From: Lachnospiraceae bacterium | GTDB taxonomy: Bacteria; Bacillota; Clostridia; Lachnospirales; Lachnospiraceae | Assembly: GCA_029063085.1 (NCBI GenBank) | Contig: JAIDOW010000073.1 | Span: 1 to 64,000 of the forward strand | DNA: 64,000 bases | Direction: 5' to 3' | Shown here: positions 37,417 through 46,182 of the stretch, one piece after another | Numbering within the stretch: the first letter of the stretch is position 1 | Layout: every line of letters starts with the position of its first letter | Notes under the pieces: model-generated | Database searches by the model: none | Told to the model about the DNA's origin: nothing | Seen by the model: the letters and a program-made list of their open reading frames with translations, nothing else | Made by a program: the position numbers and the translations under genes

Positions 37417-38040
37417 TCAACCAGAAAATTTGCTTAAGCTGTCTTCTGCCGCTTCCAGCGATTCATATCCATAGAGCAGTGCTGTATTTGTCATGATCAT
37501 CTTTGCAAGATTATGACCGGATTTTTTTAATTCTACGATCCAGCTTCCATATAACCCTAACGTACGGTCAGAATAAGTAAGCAGTTCTCCTTTTAAATAA
37601 GTTTCATAGGAGGTATTATATGGTGTATCCTCTTCCCTGCGTATGCTCCTTGCATTTTCTGCCATATGAGGATACACAATCGCAAATTCCTCCATCCATT
37701 CCACCTGGATTTCCACAATCTGATCTACAATGGCTCTTTTCTTCTCGGAACAGACCGGAAGTCTGTCCTTAATCGCTTCATATTCCTCAGGAACCGTGGA
37801 TTCCATCATACGGCCGTATTTCTCCGTAATCAGATTCCATCCCCTGGCATCTGCTTCCAAAAAATCCCCGTAAAAACTCTCCAATAAATGCTCCGGCCAT
37901 GCCAGATACTGGCTTCTTCTCATCACCGAAAAGGTATTCCAGTCATTTTGACAATCTGCCCTTCCTCCAAGGTTATCCACCTTATCAAAAGCATTCCATT
38001 CCATTTTTACAATTCCCTCTATCAAATCTTCCTTTTCCAT
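37417..38040 (-). CDS. DUF4125-family protein
   Basis: A 207-residue soluble protein resembling the DUF4125 family of Clostridia, recognised by NLGGRADCQNDW near 24-35 followed by MRRSQYLAWPEHLLESF. The function is unknown. It has no signal peptide or membrane helix and is rich in Trp, Glu and Arg. The start is placed at ATG 38040, with AGGAG 7 bases upstream; an in-frame GTG lies five codons earlier. It follows the TPR protein by 23 bases and is probably co-transcribed with it, suggesting a joint role. Confidence 0.75.
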   Translation of the reverse strand: MEKEDLIEGIVKMEWNAFDKVDNLGGRADCQNDWNTFSVMRRSQYLAWPEHLLESFYGDFLEADARGWNLITEKYGRMMESTVPEEYEAIKDRLPVCSEKKRAIVDQIVEIQVEWMEEFAIVYPHMAENARSIRREEDTPYNTSYETYLKGELLTYSDRTLGLYGSWIVELKKSGHNLAKMIMTNTALLYGYESLEAAEDSLSKFSG

Positions 38041-38063
38041 TAACATTCTCCTCACACACTTTT

Positions 38064-39830
38064 TTACTGATAACTCTGAAACAAATACGGGATATGCTGT
38101 TCCAGATACGGATCACTGCTTTTTGTAAAGCCTTCCTCCCGTAAAAGATTGACAATCGCTCTGGTAATCCGGTCAATATGACTCAGAACCGGATCCTCCT
38201 CGTTATCCTTTCCGATCCAGTCAATCATATCCCTTTTTCGATATACTTCTAAATCCGGGATAACGCCCATCAGCTTCTTAACATCATAAAGAATTTCCTG
38301 TCCTTTTTTGAGACTTCCTGCCTCTTTCATAAGCCATTTATCATGCGGTGCATATTCATCATTTACCAGATACAAAAACTCTATTACATGCGACTCAAAA
38401 CCATGAAGCATAAAAGCTGCACCATATACATCCTGCCGCCGCATCATCCGCTGGTAATTGTACTGTCCGCTCTGGCTCATTTCCCCAAGAAGCTGTGCCA
38501 GTTTCCTCTTCTTCACCGATTCCGGATAACCTTTTTTTAGGTTTCTATAAATATTGCCAAAAGCAGAACCGTCTCCGTCAAAAATCTCTCCGTTTGTAAC
38601 AGTACGAAGCTGCCAGTCCGAAAGCCTGAGCCATGTCTTTTCCGGCAGCGTATTCCTTTCTACCAGATATGCTGTCTCTTCCTCATCCAATGAAAGAATC
38701 CGCCCAAAAAAGTCCTCAATCACGATAACTCCGTTTCTTGGCGCTTCTTTTATAATGTCCGGCTTTTCAAATCCTCGGAAAACAGCTGGCAGGGAAGCAT
38801 AAATTTCCTCCAGTTGTTTTCCTGAAACTGCATATTGCTCCTTCGTTACAAACACACAAAATCCGGGACCAAAATCATGATCCTTTGATAAAAGGTCATC
38901 CAGACCAAAGCATTCCGAGCCCTCGCCAACCTTTGCAAATGCCACCCCGGACAAATTTCCCATCTTACTAAAAGCCTTTTTTCCGTAAGTCTCATAATAA
39001 TCCTTTGAAATAACCAGTCCTTTCAGGCTATCCGGTCTTCCCATTTTCTCAAAAGTGGTCTGCAAATTAGAAACAATACGAAAATATGCATGGGTAAGTC
39101 CGACATGTCCCTTCAATGCAAGCATTCCTTTTTCATAACAGGAAACCGCCTTTTCATACTCTCCTTGTGCAAAATAAATATCTCCGGCCACGCAAAGAGC
39201 GGCACTATAGTGATAATCTCCTTCCAATCCGTTTTGAAAGATGGCAAGACCTTTATCGGAATTGTCCTTCGCCTGGTCCAGATTACCTGCATTCATATAA
39301 GAAGCGGCAAGATTAGTATAGGTGACACCAAGCTCCACAACTGCTTCCGGAAAAAGCCTTACAATAGATAATGCTTTTTCTAAGGCTTCGCAGGCCTTTC
39401 CAAACTCCTTGTTCTCCTGATGGAGCAGTGCCAGATTATTATAAAGGCTGGCATATCGAAAATCTTCTTTATCCAGTATCTTCTCATAAATATCAAGTAC
39501 CTTTTGATAGTGATAATAAGAATCCTCTAATCTTCCGGATGCCCGGTAGGCATTGGCAATATTTAAACAGCTGGTACCATAATGGAGCGTATCCTTAAGC
39601 CCTGCCCGCTCCATAAAAGGCAGAAGCTTACTGCAATAAGCTTCTGCCTTATCATACTGTGAAGTATCCCTGTAAAAACCAATCAGCTCATTGATGATCG
39701 TGATCGCACTTCCGGCATCCCCTTCTGTCAAAGCCTGTTCCAAATGGACCGATAAATAATCTTCCACCTTTTCACTTTCCCTGTCAGCAAACAATCTGTC
39801 AAGTCCCTCTATCACACTTTCAATATCCAA
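38064..39830 (-). CDS. Tetratricopeptide-repeat protein of unknown function
   Basis: A 588-residue cytoplasmic protein. The N-terminal half (about 25-260) contains five to six TPR units, for example LYNNLALLHQENKEFGKACE near 129 and AALCVAGDIYFAQGEYEKAV near 210. The C-terminal half (about 280-588) is a distinct unrecognised domain. It includes a DLLSKDHDFGPGFCVF segment and a VIEDFFGRI segment and reads like a folded globular domain with a possible nucleotidyl or enzymatic fold, but I can assign none. It is paired with the downstream DUF4125 gene. Confidence 0.7.
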   Translation of the reverse strand: MDIESVIEGLDRLFADRESEKVEDYLSVHLEQALTEGDAGSAITIINELIGFYRDTSQYDKAEAYCSKLLPFMERAGLKDTLHYGTSCLNIANAYRASGRLEDSYYHYQKVLDIYEKILDKEDFRYASLYNNLALLHQENKEFGKACEALEKALSIVRLFPEAVVELGVTYTNLAASYMNAGNLDQAKDNSDKGLAIFQNGLEGDYHYSAALCVAGDIYFAQGEYEKAVSCYEKGMLALKGHVGLTHAYFRIVSNLQTTFEKMGRPDSLKGLVISKDYYETYGKKAFSKMGNLSGVAFAKVGEGSECFGLDDLLSKDHDFGPGFCVFVTKEQYAVSGKQLEEIYASLPAVFRGFEKPDIIKEAPRNGVIVIEDFFGRILSLDEEETAYLVERNTLPEKTWLRLSDWQLRTVTNGEIFDGDGSAFGNIYRNLKKGYPESVKKRKLAQLLGEMSQSGQYNYQRMMRRQDVYGAAFMLHGFESHVIEFLYLVNDEYAPHDKWLMKEAGSLKKGQEILYDVKKLMGVIPDLEVYRKRDMIDWIGKDNEEDPVLSHIDRITRAIVNLLREEGFTKSSDPYLEQHIPYLFQSYQ

Positions 39831-39843
39831 TCCGCTTTCCTCC

Positions 39844-40605
39844 TCAAATATTACCTACTGCTTTTTCTTTAACCAATGCCAGAAATTCCCTCACATAATT
39901 TGTAGGAATCAGATACCACACTGATTTGGCCGCAAGACCTTCTACCTTTTTGTATCCGGTTTTTTCTGCAATCTTTACAGCCCGCAAAAGATGAAAATCT
40001 GTTGTCACAATAATGATATTATGATTTGTAATATCCATAAAATCCTTTGAAAATTCCAGATTTTCTTTTGTAGAAGTAGACATATCTTCCATATAGATAC
40101 GCTCTTCTTCTATTCCCAGCCTTACAAGCTCATTTCTCATTGCCTCTGCTTCCGATATTCCTTCATCCGTACCTTTCCCTCCGCTGACCACAGCTTTTGT
40201 ATGGGGATGATGTTCCAGATACCATGCCGCTTTTTCAATCCGGTATTTTAATATTTTAGATGGTCTGGTTCCGTTTACCTTTGCCCCTAATACCACCAGG
40301 TAATCTGCCTCACATTCCGGTTTCTTCTTACTTTGGACAACCATCATTCCTTCCACCACTATAAATAAAAAACAGCCTGCCAGTATGCTCACTTCTATCA
40401 CAAACAAAAACGGTTTGGGAATCCATTCAAATCCTCTCTTTGAATAGCGGAGGATAAGTGCAGTACCTAAGAAAAAGAAGCTTCCAAAAAGCCACATATA
40501 ATTGAACCGGAAGTCCGGTCCTATAGTACCCATCAATACTATAAAATATAACATTGTCAAAAATGCCAGGAAAAATAAAAAATATTCTAATATTCTCTTT
40601 TTCAA
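39844..40605 (-). CDS. YdcF/SanA-type DUF218 membrane protein
   Basis: A 253-residue protein with three N-terminal membrane helices (about 7-27, 36-54, 66-90) and a C-terminal DUF218 domain: YLVVLGAKVNG near 103, VSGGKGTDEGISEAEAM near 139 and EDMSTSTKENLEFS near 171. E. coli relatives (ElyC, SanA) act in envelope integrity. Its substrate here is unknown. It lies 13 bases after the cobK-like gene, on the same strand, and just before the TPR gene. Confidence 0.85.
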   Translation of the reverse strand: MKKRILEYFLFFLAFLTMLYFIVLMGTIGPDFRFNYMWLFGSFFFLGTALILRYSKRGFEWIPKPFLFVIEVSILAGCFLFIVVEGMMVVQSKKKPECEADYLVVLGAKVNGTRPSKILKYRIEKAAWYLEHHPHTKAVVSGGKGTDEGISEAEAMRNELVRLGIEEERIYMEDMSTSTKENLEFSKDFMDITNHNIIIVTTDFHLLRAVKIAEKTGYKKVEGLAAKSVWYLIPTNYVREFLALVKEKAVGNI

Positions 40606-40618
40606 AACGTGTTCTCCA

Positions 40619-41257
40619 TTAATTTATTTTATCTTTCAGACGTTTGATCACTTCTTCTTCTCTACCCGCCTCTTCATGATAAGGCGTAGCAACCACAATG
40701 AGAGTAACCCCTAATTCTAAAGCCGCCTCCATCTTTTCAATGAAACCATTAGAAATCCCTGAATCCTTTGTCACCAGATACCGAATATTAAAATCCTTCA
40801 ACATTGCATAATTCATCAGTTTTGAAAACGGACCTGTCATTCCGATCAAATGCTTCCCCCTGATTCCCAAATCTTCACATGCTTTCATAATCTCCCCATT
40901 GGAAAGAACACGGGCATATATTCTATTCTTATAATCTTCTAATTCCGTATATTCATATATTTCCAATGCCCCGGTAGTAGTCAGGATATTTCCTGTCGTA
41001 TCCTTTAAATATTCCACAGCCGCCTTAATACTCTCAACAATAATAATTCTGTCCCCACTGCCATTCTCATCCAGTTCTCCCGGTACTACCAGTTCTCCTC
41101 TGTTTGCCAGTTCATGAATAGCCGCCAGTTCTCCCTTTACCGCCAGTTCTCCTTTTACAGAAAGCTCTCCTTTTACAGAAAGCCCGGTACGCGGAACCGC
41201 CAGTTCACCGTTCTTTCTCACTACCATCTCTTTTTTGCCATTTTCGTCATTCTTCAT
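40619..41257 (-). CDS. Truncated CobK/CbiJ-like protein (precorrin-6A reductase C-terminal half) with N-terminal repeats
   Basis: A 212-residue protein. Residues about 70-212 match the C-terminal half of precorrin-6A reductase: NILTTTGALEIYEY, YARVLSNGEIMKACEDLGIRG, MTGPFS and LVTKDSG...GFIEKMEAA. The N-terminal half of the enzyme (the nucleotide-binding Rossmann part that starts the family) is missing. In its place is a low-complexity stretch of hexapeptide-like units (VKGELS, VKGELA, RGELVV). The start is ATG 41257 with GGGAGG 7 bases upstream, so expression looks possible. It follows cbiG and may be a decayed remnant, or a reshaped protein with a new use. Reductase activity is doubtful. 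Confidence 0.7.
   Translation of the reverse strand: MKNDENGKKEMVVRKNGELAVPRTGLSVKGELSVKGELAVKGELAAIHELANRGELVVPGELDENGSGDRIIIVESIKAAVEYLKDTTGNILTTTGALEIYEYTELEDYKNRIYARVLSNGEIMKACEDLGIRGKHLIGMTGPFSKLMNYAMLKDFNIRYLVTKDSGISNGFIEKMEAALELGVTLIVVATPYHEEAGREEEVIKRLKDKIN
41124..41177. repeat. 18-bp tandem repeats in the cobK-like gene
   Basis: Three adjacent 18-base units (41124-41141, 41142-41159, 41160-41177) differ by a few bases and encode VKGELA/S-type hexapeptides on the minus strand. More diverged GEL-containing units lie on both sides (about 41070-41210). Since 18 is a multiple of three, changes in copy number would keep the reading frame. Confidence 0.75.
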
Positions 41258-41371
41258 CTCAATACCTCCCAGACTTGTAACCAATTTCGCTTTGCAGATT
41301 TTGATGTGGGCAATTCCCGTCTCGCAAATTTTCATAATCCACTTGACACTACCATCCGCAAGCTGCCAGAT

Positions 41372-42403
41372 TTAAAATCGAATTGTCAGCTTTTTGACAG
41401 CTGCCGCCATTGCAATGCCTTCTACTTCCTGCTTTTTAATTACAAGCTTTCCACCATGGCTTCCCCTGATGGCACATCTTTCACTGGCATTATCAATATT
41501 AAAAATATCACCAACCACATCCGAACCGGAGAAATTACCGGATACATCCATCAATGCCTCATCAGAATATGTCTGATACTTTATACCCAGAGCATTTGCC
41601 ACCTCAACGATCCCCGGTTCTTCATCTAAATGATGCAGGGAGCAGATTCTTCCCACCCGGGTTACCGGTATCTGATATTTTTGCAGATTTGCATAAATAA
41701 ACTGTTCAATATCACTTGCTTTTGTTCCCGGGCTGCACACAATTCCTATAATGATATTTTTAGGGACCAGATGAAGTGTCTTTTGGAACGGATGTGACAG
41801 CAGGTCCGTGGATACAAAAATTCCAGCTTCCTTTCCTTCACTCCCCAGACTTTCCGGCACTTTTCCCTCAATAAAATAATCACATTCAAATCCTACCGGT
41901 TTGCCATATAAAATCTCATTTGATATCTCTTTTGACAATACATTCTCAATAACGTATAAATGATTCTTTTTTGCAAAAGCTTCTATACTGAACACACTGG
42001 ATAGATTGCTGGTGTTTGTAATAACCGGATTGGCATTTAACTGGTCTGCCAGATTATAGGCAAGTTCATTGGCAGTGATCATCTGTCCTGAAATCAGGGG
42101 AATTACATTTTTTCCTGCTTCATCCAGCACAACTACCGCCGGATCTGTTGCCTTACTCCTTATAAACGGCGTAATCACTCTGACTGCTTTCTCACAGGAA
42201 CCAATAAAAATAAATGCATCCATTTCAAAAAACAGTCTGGCAACAGTAGATTCCAGCTTCTGGATTGGCAGCTTGCCTGCCATTGCAGCAAATTTTTCAG
42301 AGGCATAAGAATAAACTGTATGCCCCTCCTCTTCCAAATATACCTCTATCTTATCACTTAATATACATCCCTTTATGGAAAATGATAACAAACACATTTT
42401 CAT
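41372..42403 (-). CDS. cbiG: Cobalt-precorrin-5A hydrolase CbiG
   Basis: Anaerobic cobalamin-pathway enzyme that opens the lactone and removes the C20-derived acetaldehyde unit. It has an N-terminal CbiG domain (about 1-125, with FIGSCEKAVRVITPFI near 73), a central domain (about 130-215) and the C-terminal domain (from 220) with GIVCSPGTKASDIEQFI near 224 and SHGGKLVIKKQEVEGIAMA near the end. The length is 343 residues. The start is ATG 42403, with GGGGGG 8 bases upstream. It is followed only by the damaged cobK-like gene, with no other cobalamin genes in view. Confidence 0.9.
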   Translation of the reverse strand: MKMCLLSFSIKGCILSDKIEVYLEEEGHTVYSYASEKFAAMAGKLPIQKLESTVARLFFEMDAFIFIGSCEKAVRVITPFIRSKATDPAVVVLDEAGKNVIPLISGQMITANELAYNLADQLNANPVITNTSNLSSVFSIEAFAKKNHLYVIENVLSKEISNEILYGKPVGFECDYFIEGKVPESLGSEGKEAGIFVSTDLLSHPFQKTLHLVPKNIIIGIVCSPGTKASDIEQFIYANLQKYQIPVTRVGRICSLHHLDEEPGIVEVANALGIKYQTYSDEALMDVSGNFSGSDVVGDIFNIDNASERCAIRGSHGGKLVIKKQEVEGIAMAAAVKKLTIRF

Positions 42404-42540
42404 ATGCAATCCCCCCTAAATTATCAGCTATTTTATACATCTATTAAAATATTCCCTAGATATTTTAATTATACACCTTTTTATGCTTTGATTAAAGTAC
42501 ATTTTAACAAGAAAATTCCCCATTTTCGGATACGCAAAAA

Positions 42541-42615
42541 GGACTGCCACACTAAAACCTATCCCTCTTTTTTGAATTATGTAACAAAAAGAAAGATTTT
42601 TTAATAAGGTAGTCC
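42541..42615. repeat. Dispersed palindromic element, copy A (also terminator of asd)
   Basis: Outer arms GGACTGCC (42541-42548) and GGTAGTCC (42608-42615) pair with one wobble/mismatch. Flanking sequence CACACTAAAAC, CTATCCC and GAAAGA..TTTTTAAT recurs in the element at 46015-46147. On the minus strand the outer stem ends in GGCAGTCCTTTTT, so the element serves as a terminator after asd, which stops 26 bases upstream. Confidence 0.65.
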
Positions 42616-42641
42616 CTTTCTGAAAGATATAGAGTAAATTT

Positions 42642-43733
42642 TTATTTCTTTGTAATATATCCCTGTGCCTTTAAAAGCTCCGCACAAAGGACTGCACCAC
42701 CAGCAGCACCACGTACCGTATTATGGGAAAGACCTACAAATTTCCAGTCATATACACTGTCCTCACGGATACGTCCTACGGAAACACCCATTCCGTTCTC
42801 ATAATCCACATCCATGGTTACCTGTGGACGGTTTTCTTCCTCCATATACCGGATAAACTGTTCAGGAGCACTCGGAAGATTTAATTCCTGAGGCACTCCT
42901 TTATATTCTGCTAGTTTCTGAATCAGCTGTTCCTTAGTAGGCTGCTTTTTAAACTTTACAAATACAGCCGCTGTGTGACCGTTCAATACCGGTACCCGGA
43001 TACACTGACAGGTAATTACAGGACCGTCTGCCGGTACAATTTCACCTTTTTCCTCATCTATATGTCCCCATATGCGCAAGGGTTCTTTTTCTGACTTTTC
43101 CTCTTCCCCGCCGATAAACGGAATTATGTTGCCAACCATCTCTGGCCAGTCCTGAAAAGTTTTCCCCGCACCAGAAATTGCCTGATAAGTTGTTGCTACC
43201 ACCTCATATGGTTCAAACTCTTTCCAAGCCGTAAGAACCGGTGCATAACTTTGGATAGAACAGTTCGGTTTTACCGCTACAAATCCTCTGGTAGTTCCCA
43301 GACGTTTCTTTTGAAAATCAATCACCTTCATATGCTCTGGATTAATCTCCGGTACCACCATTGGCACATCAGGTGTCCATCTATGTGCAGAATTATTGGA
43401 AACAACCGGTGTCTCAGTCTTGGCATAAGCTTCCTCGATTGCCTTGATCTCATCCTTTGTCATATCCACTGCACTAAATACAAAATCGACAGTACCTGCA
43501 ACTGCTTCCACTTCATTTACATTATGAACAATTATGTTTTTTACTGCTTCCGGCATCGGAGTATCCATCTTCCATCTCCCACCGACAGCCTCCTCATATG
43601 TCTTGCCTGCACTTCTCGGGCTGGCTGCAATCGTTGTCACTTCAAACCATGGATGATTCTCCAATAATGCAATAAATCTTTGTCCTACCATACCGGTACC
43701 CCCAAGGATACCTACTTTTAACTTTTCACTCAT
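42642..43733 (-). CDS. asd: Aspartate-semialdehyde dehydrogenase
   Basis: Reduces aspartyl phosphate to aspartate semialdehyde, the branch point to lysine/DAP, threonine and methionine. It has an N-terminal NADP fold GILGGTGMVGQRF near 8, the catalytic cysteine in KPNCSIQSYAP near 155, and AISGAGKTFQDWP near 185. The 363-residue length and sequence resemble the archaeal/fungal-type Asd subgroup. The start at ATG 43733 (AGAGGAG 8 bases upstream) is preferred over 43757. It is a single gene ending in palindromic element A. Confidence 0.93.
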   Translation of the reverse strand: MSEKLKVGILGGTGMVGQRFIALLENHPWFEVTTIAASPRSAGKTYEEAVGGRWKMDTPMPEAVKNIIVHNVNEVEAVAGTVDFVFSAVDMTKDEIKAIEEAYAKTETPVVSNNSAHRWTPDVPMVVPEINPEHMKVIDFQKKRLGTTRGFVAVKPNCSIQSYAPVLTAWKEFEPYEVVATTYQAISGAGKTFQDWPEMVGNIIPFIGGEEEKSEKEPLRIWGHIDEEKGEIVPADGPVITCQCIRVPVLNGHTAAVFVKFKKQPTKEQLIQKLAEYKGVPQELNLPSAPEQFIRYMEEENRPQVTMDVDYENGMGVSVGRIREDSVYDWKFVGLSHNTVRGAAGGAVLCAELLKAQGYITKK

Positions 43734-43842
43734 CACTAATGCTCCTCTGTATAACAATTATCGTATAATCTACATTATAATACTCTAATCTATTTCATTT
43801 AGCAAGTTTTTTATAAAAATTTACCGCATCTTCTGTTACCGT

Positions 43843-45255
43843 TCATCCCTTTACTGCAATAAGAAATTCCACTCCATCCTCTTTATTCTCTACCGAATAG
43901 TATCCCTCATGTGCCTCTATGATTTCACGGACGATTGCCAGACCTACACCGCTCCCCTGTTTTTTCCCTCTGGTCCTTACCTTATCCGCTTTGCTGAATG
44001 CTTCCCAGATAGAATGGAATTCTTCCTCCTTGATAAAGCTTCCTGTATTATACACCCTGAATTCATAATAATCCCCATTCCTGCTGCCGGTAATTTTAAC
44101 CAGCATCTTCTCCAATTCTCCATGAATAACCGCATTCCTTAAGAGATTATAAACAGCACGCTCCAGCATCATAAAATCTGCAAACAATATATCTTCCTTC
44201 TCATATTCCTCTATATACCGGACATTCTTCTCTATGACCTCATTTTGAAAACGCTCCTTTAACGCCTCAAATAAACGGCTGGCAGCAAAACGTTCCGGAT
44301 GCAGTTCTTCCGTCTCCTGCCCTAATTTTGATAGTTCCAACATTTCTTTTACCAGCATATCCACCCTTGTACTCTCACTGGATATAATCTCACAATAGGT
44401 CAATGCTTTTTCCGGATCCTTTAAAATAACTGCCTTTAGCCGGTCTGCATATCCCATAATCACTGCAACCGGAGACTTGATCTCATGGGAGAGATTGCGC
44501 ACCAGCCGTTTCCGGCTTTCAATATCATTTTGCAGCTGTTCCATATTAATTTCCAGATGAGTACACATCTTATTAATGGACTCCCCTAATTTCCCCAGCT
44601 CGTCTTCTGTTTTGGTATTTATCTTCATGCCAAATTCCAGATTGGAAATATGTTCTGCGGTCACTGTCATTTTCCGGATAGGAATCACAAGCTTCCGGCT
44701 GGTACAGTACACCACGATAAACCCGACAAAAATCAGCACGATCCCTGCTATAATTTCAAACATAATCGCTAAATAGGTTGCATTTTGCAGACTCCGATAA
44801 GTACGTACCATAACAGCATACCTGTTTTCAGCAATCTTTTTAATCACCTTCACATCAATCCGGTTCGTATTCTCCTTGTTCCTCGTTAATGTTGCCACTT
44901 TTCCCTGCTCCAGTTTATCAAAGTTGTCATCAAATAATGCACCAGTCACTGTTCCCAATTCATTTCTGTGATAATCACTTACCCTGGTCGTACAAATAAT
45001 TTTCTTATCTTTATCCACTATTGTAATCTGCGTATTCCAGTCATCATTAAACTGCTCAATATATTCCATAAATTTTTCATCGGAATAGTTTTCCCGGTTT
45101 GCTATAGTCATTACAAATTTCTCCATCTGTTTTTCACTTAAGTAAGTAGAAAACGGTATCAGAAAAAAATAAGTTAACACAATATTAAGCAGCATAAACA
45201 GGACAATCAGTCCCACTCCCACAAAGCAAAGTTTCTTCCCTAATGACTTTTTCAT
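43843..45255 (-). CDS. Membrane sensor histidine kinase
   Basis: A 470-residue two-component kinase. Membrane helix 1 (about 10-35) and helix 2 (about 157-182) flank an extracellular sensor region of about 120 residues. A HAMP segment follows (about 183-236), then the dimerisation domain with the phospho-accepting His in NLSHEIKSPVAVIMGYADR near 250, and an ATPase domain with the N box RNAVIHGE near 388 and the G boxes GSGVGLAIVREI near 437. It is translationally coupled to the response-regulator gene by a 4-base overlap. The signal is unknown. Confidence 0.92.
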   Translation of the reverse strand: MKKSLGKKLCFVGVGLIVLFMLLNIVLTYFFLIPFSTYLSEKQMEKFVMTIANRENYSDEKFMEYIEQFNDDWNTQITIVDKDKKIICTTRVSDYHRNELGTVTGALFDDNFDKLEQGKVATLTRNKENTNRIDVKVIKKIAENRYAVMVRTYRSLQNATYLAIMFEIIAGIVLIFVGFIVVYCTSRKLVIPIRKMTVTAEHISNLEFGMKINTKTEDELGKLGESINKMCTHLEINMEQLQNDIESRKRLVRNLSHEIKSPVAVIMGYADRLKAVILKDPEKALTYCEIISSESTRVDMLVKEMLELSKLGQETEELHPERFAASRLFEALKERFQNEVIEKNVRYIEEYEKEDILFADFMMLERAVYNLLRNAVIHGELEKMLVKITGSRNGDYYEFRVYNTGSFIKEEEFHSIWEAFSKADKVRTRGKKQGSGVGLAIVREIIEAHEGYYSVENKEDGVEFLIAVKG

Positions 45256-45926
45256 AGTATCTCCTCAAACGAATAACCGATTCCACGGATTGTTTTAATA
45301 TAATTTCCTGCCTCACCAAGACTGGCCCTTAACATTTTTACATGGGTATCTATGGTCCGGATATCCCCATCATAATCATATCCCCAGATTCTGTCCAAAA
45401 TCTTCTCTCTCGAAAGTACGATACTTTTATTATTCACCAGAAATTCCAGCAATTGAAACTCCTTATTATTTAATATCACTTCTTTTTCCCGAACATATAC
45501 CTTATGCCCTGCCGGGTCAATCTCTAAAATCCCCATCTGGATATTCTCAAGGTTTTGTGTTTTTGTCAGCTTTAACAGATTTTTTACACGTTCCACCAGT
45601 ATTTCATAATGAAAAGGCTTACTTACAAAATCACTGGCACCATGCTTCAAACAGGATAATTCACTGGAAGAATCTCCTAACGCAGTCAGCATCAAAATCG
45701 GAACATCTGATCTCTCCCGTATTTCTTCGAGCACTGCCAGTCCATCCAGCTTCGGCATCATAATATCCAGAATCACCAGTGCAATTTCTGAATGCTCCCA
45801 AAATATATCCAATGCTTCTTCACCATCTGCCGCCTCATATACCTGATAACCCTGCTCTTCAAAAACTTCTTTCACCAAATTTCTTAATAAATCATCATCA
45901 TCTGCTACCAGAAGGCTAACTACCAT
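45252..45926 (-). CDS. OmpR/PhoB-family response regulator
   Basis: A 224-residue response regulator. The receiver domain has the acidic cluster DDDD near residues 9-12, the phospho-accepting Asp in VILDIMMPKLDG near 55, and the Lys in FVSKPFHYE. The C-terminal winged helix carries REKILDRIWGYDYDGDIRTI..HVKMLR (read as two halves), typical of OmpR proteins. The start is set to ATG 45926 (AAGGAG 10 bases upstream) rather than 45965. The gene ends in a 4-base overlap with the partner kinase. Confidence 0.93.
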   Translation of the reverse strand: MVVSLLVADDDDLLRNLVKEVFEEQGYQVYEAADGEEALDIFWEHSEIALVILDIMMPKLDGLAVLEEIRERSDVPILMLTALGDSSSELSCLKHGASDFVSKPFHYEILVERVKNLLKLTKTQNLENIQMGILEIDPAGHKVYVREKEVILNNKEFQLLEFLVNNKSIVLSREKILDRIWGYDYDGDIRTIDTHVKMLRASLGEAGNYIKTIRGIGYSFEEIL

Positions 45927-46014
45927 AATCGTTCTTCTCCTTATTCCTAACTTTATGATATCCACAATCTATTATATTTTATAACCTTTTTATGAAATAT
46001 CAGTGTAAAAAATA

Positions 46015-46147
46015 GGCTGTCACACTAAAACTCTATCCCCCATTTTGCTGCACAAATCAACAAAGAACACTGCAATGTGTTGCTTAACTTCTACTTATCT
46101 TTGTCAAATTTGTGTTGCAAAAGAAAGAATATTTTAATGCAACAGCC
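46015..46147. repeat. Dispersed palindromic element, copy B (also terminator of serA)
   Basis: Outer arms GGCTGT (46015-46020) and ACAGCC (46142-46147) pair. Inner segments around 46055-46076 and 46095-46120 (TTTGCTGCACAAAT and ATTTGTGTTGCAAA) form a second long stem. It shares CACACTAAAAC, CTATCCCC and GAAAGA..ATTTTAAT with the shorter element at 42541-42615. On the minus strand the stem ends in GACAGCCTATTTTTT, so it terminates serA. Two related copies within 4 kb point to a repeat family. Confidence 0.7.
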
Positions 46148-46182
46148 TCTTTATATCATACAGCTGACCAGGTTTCCTTCCT

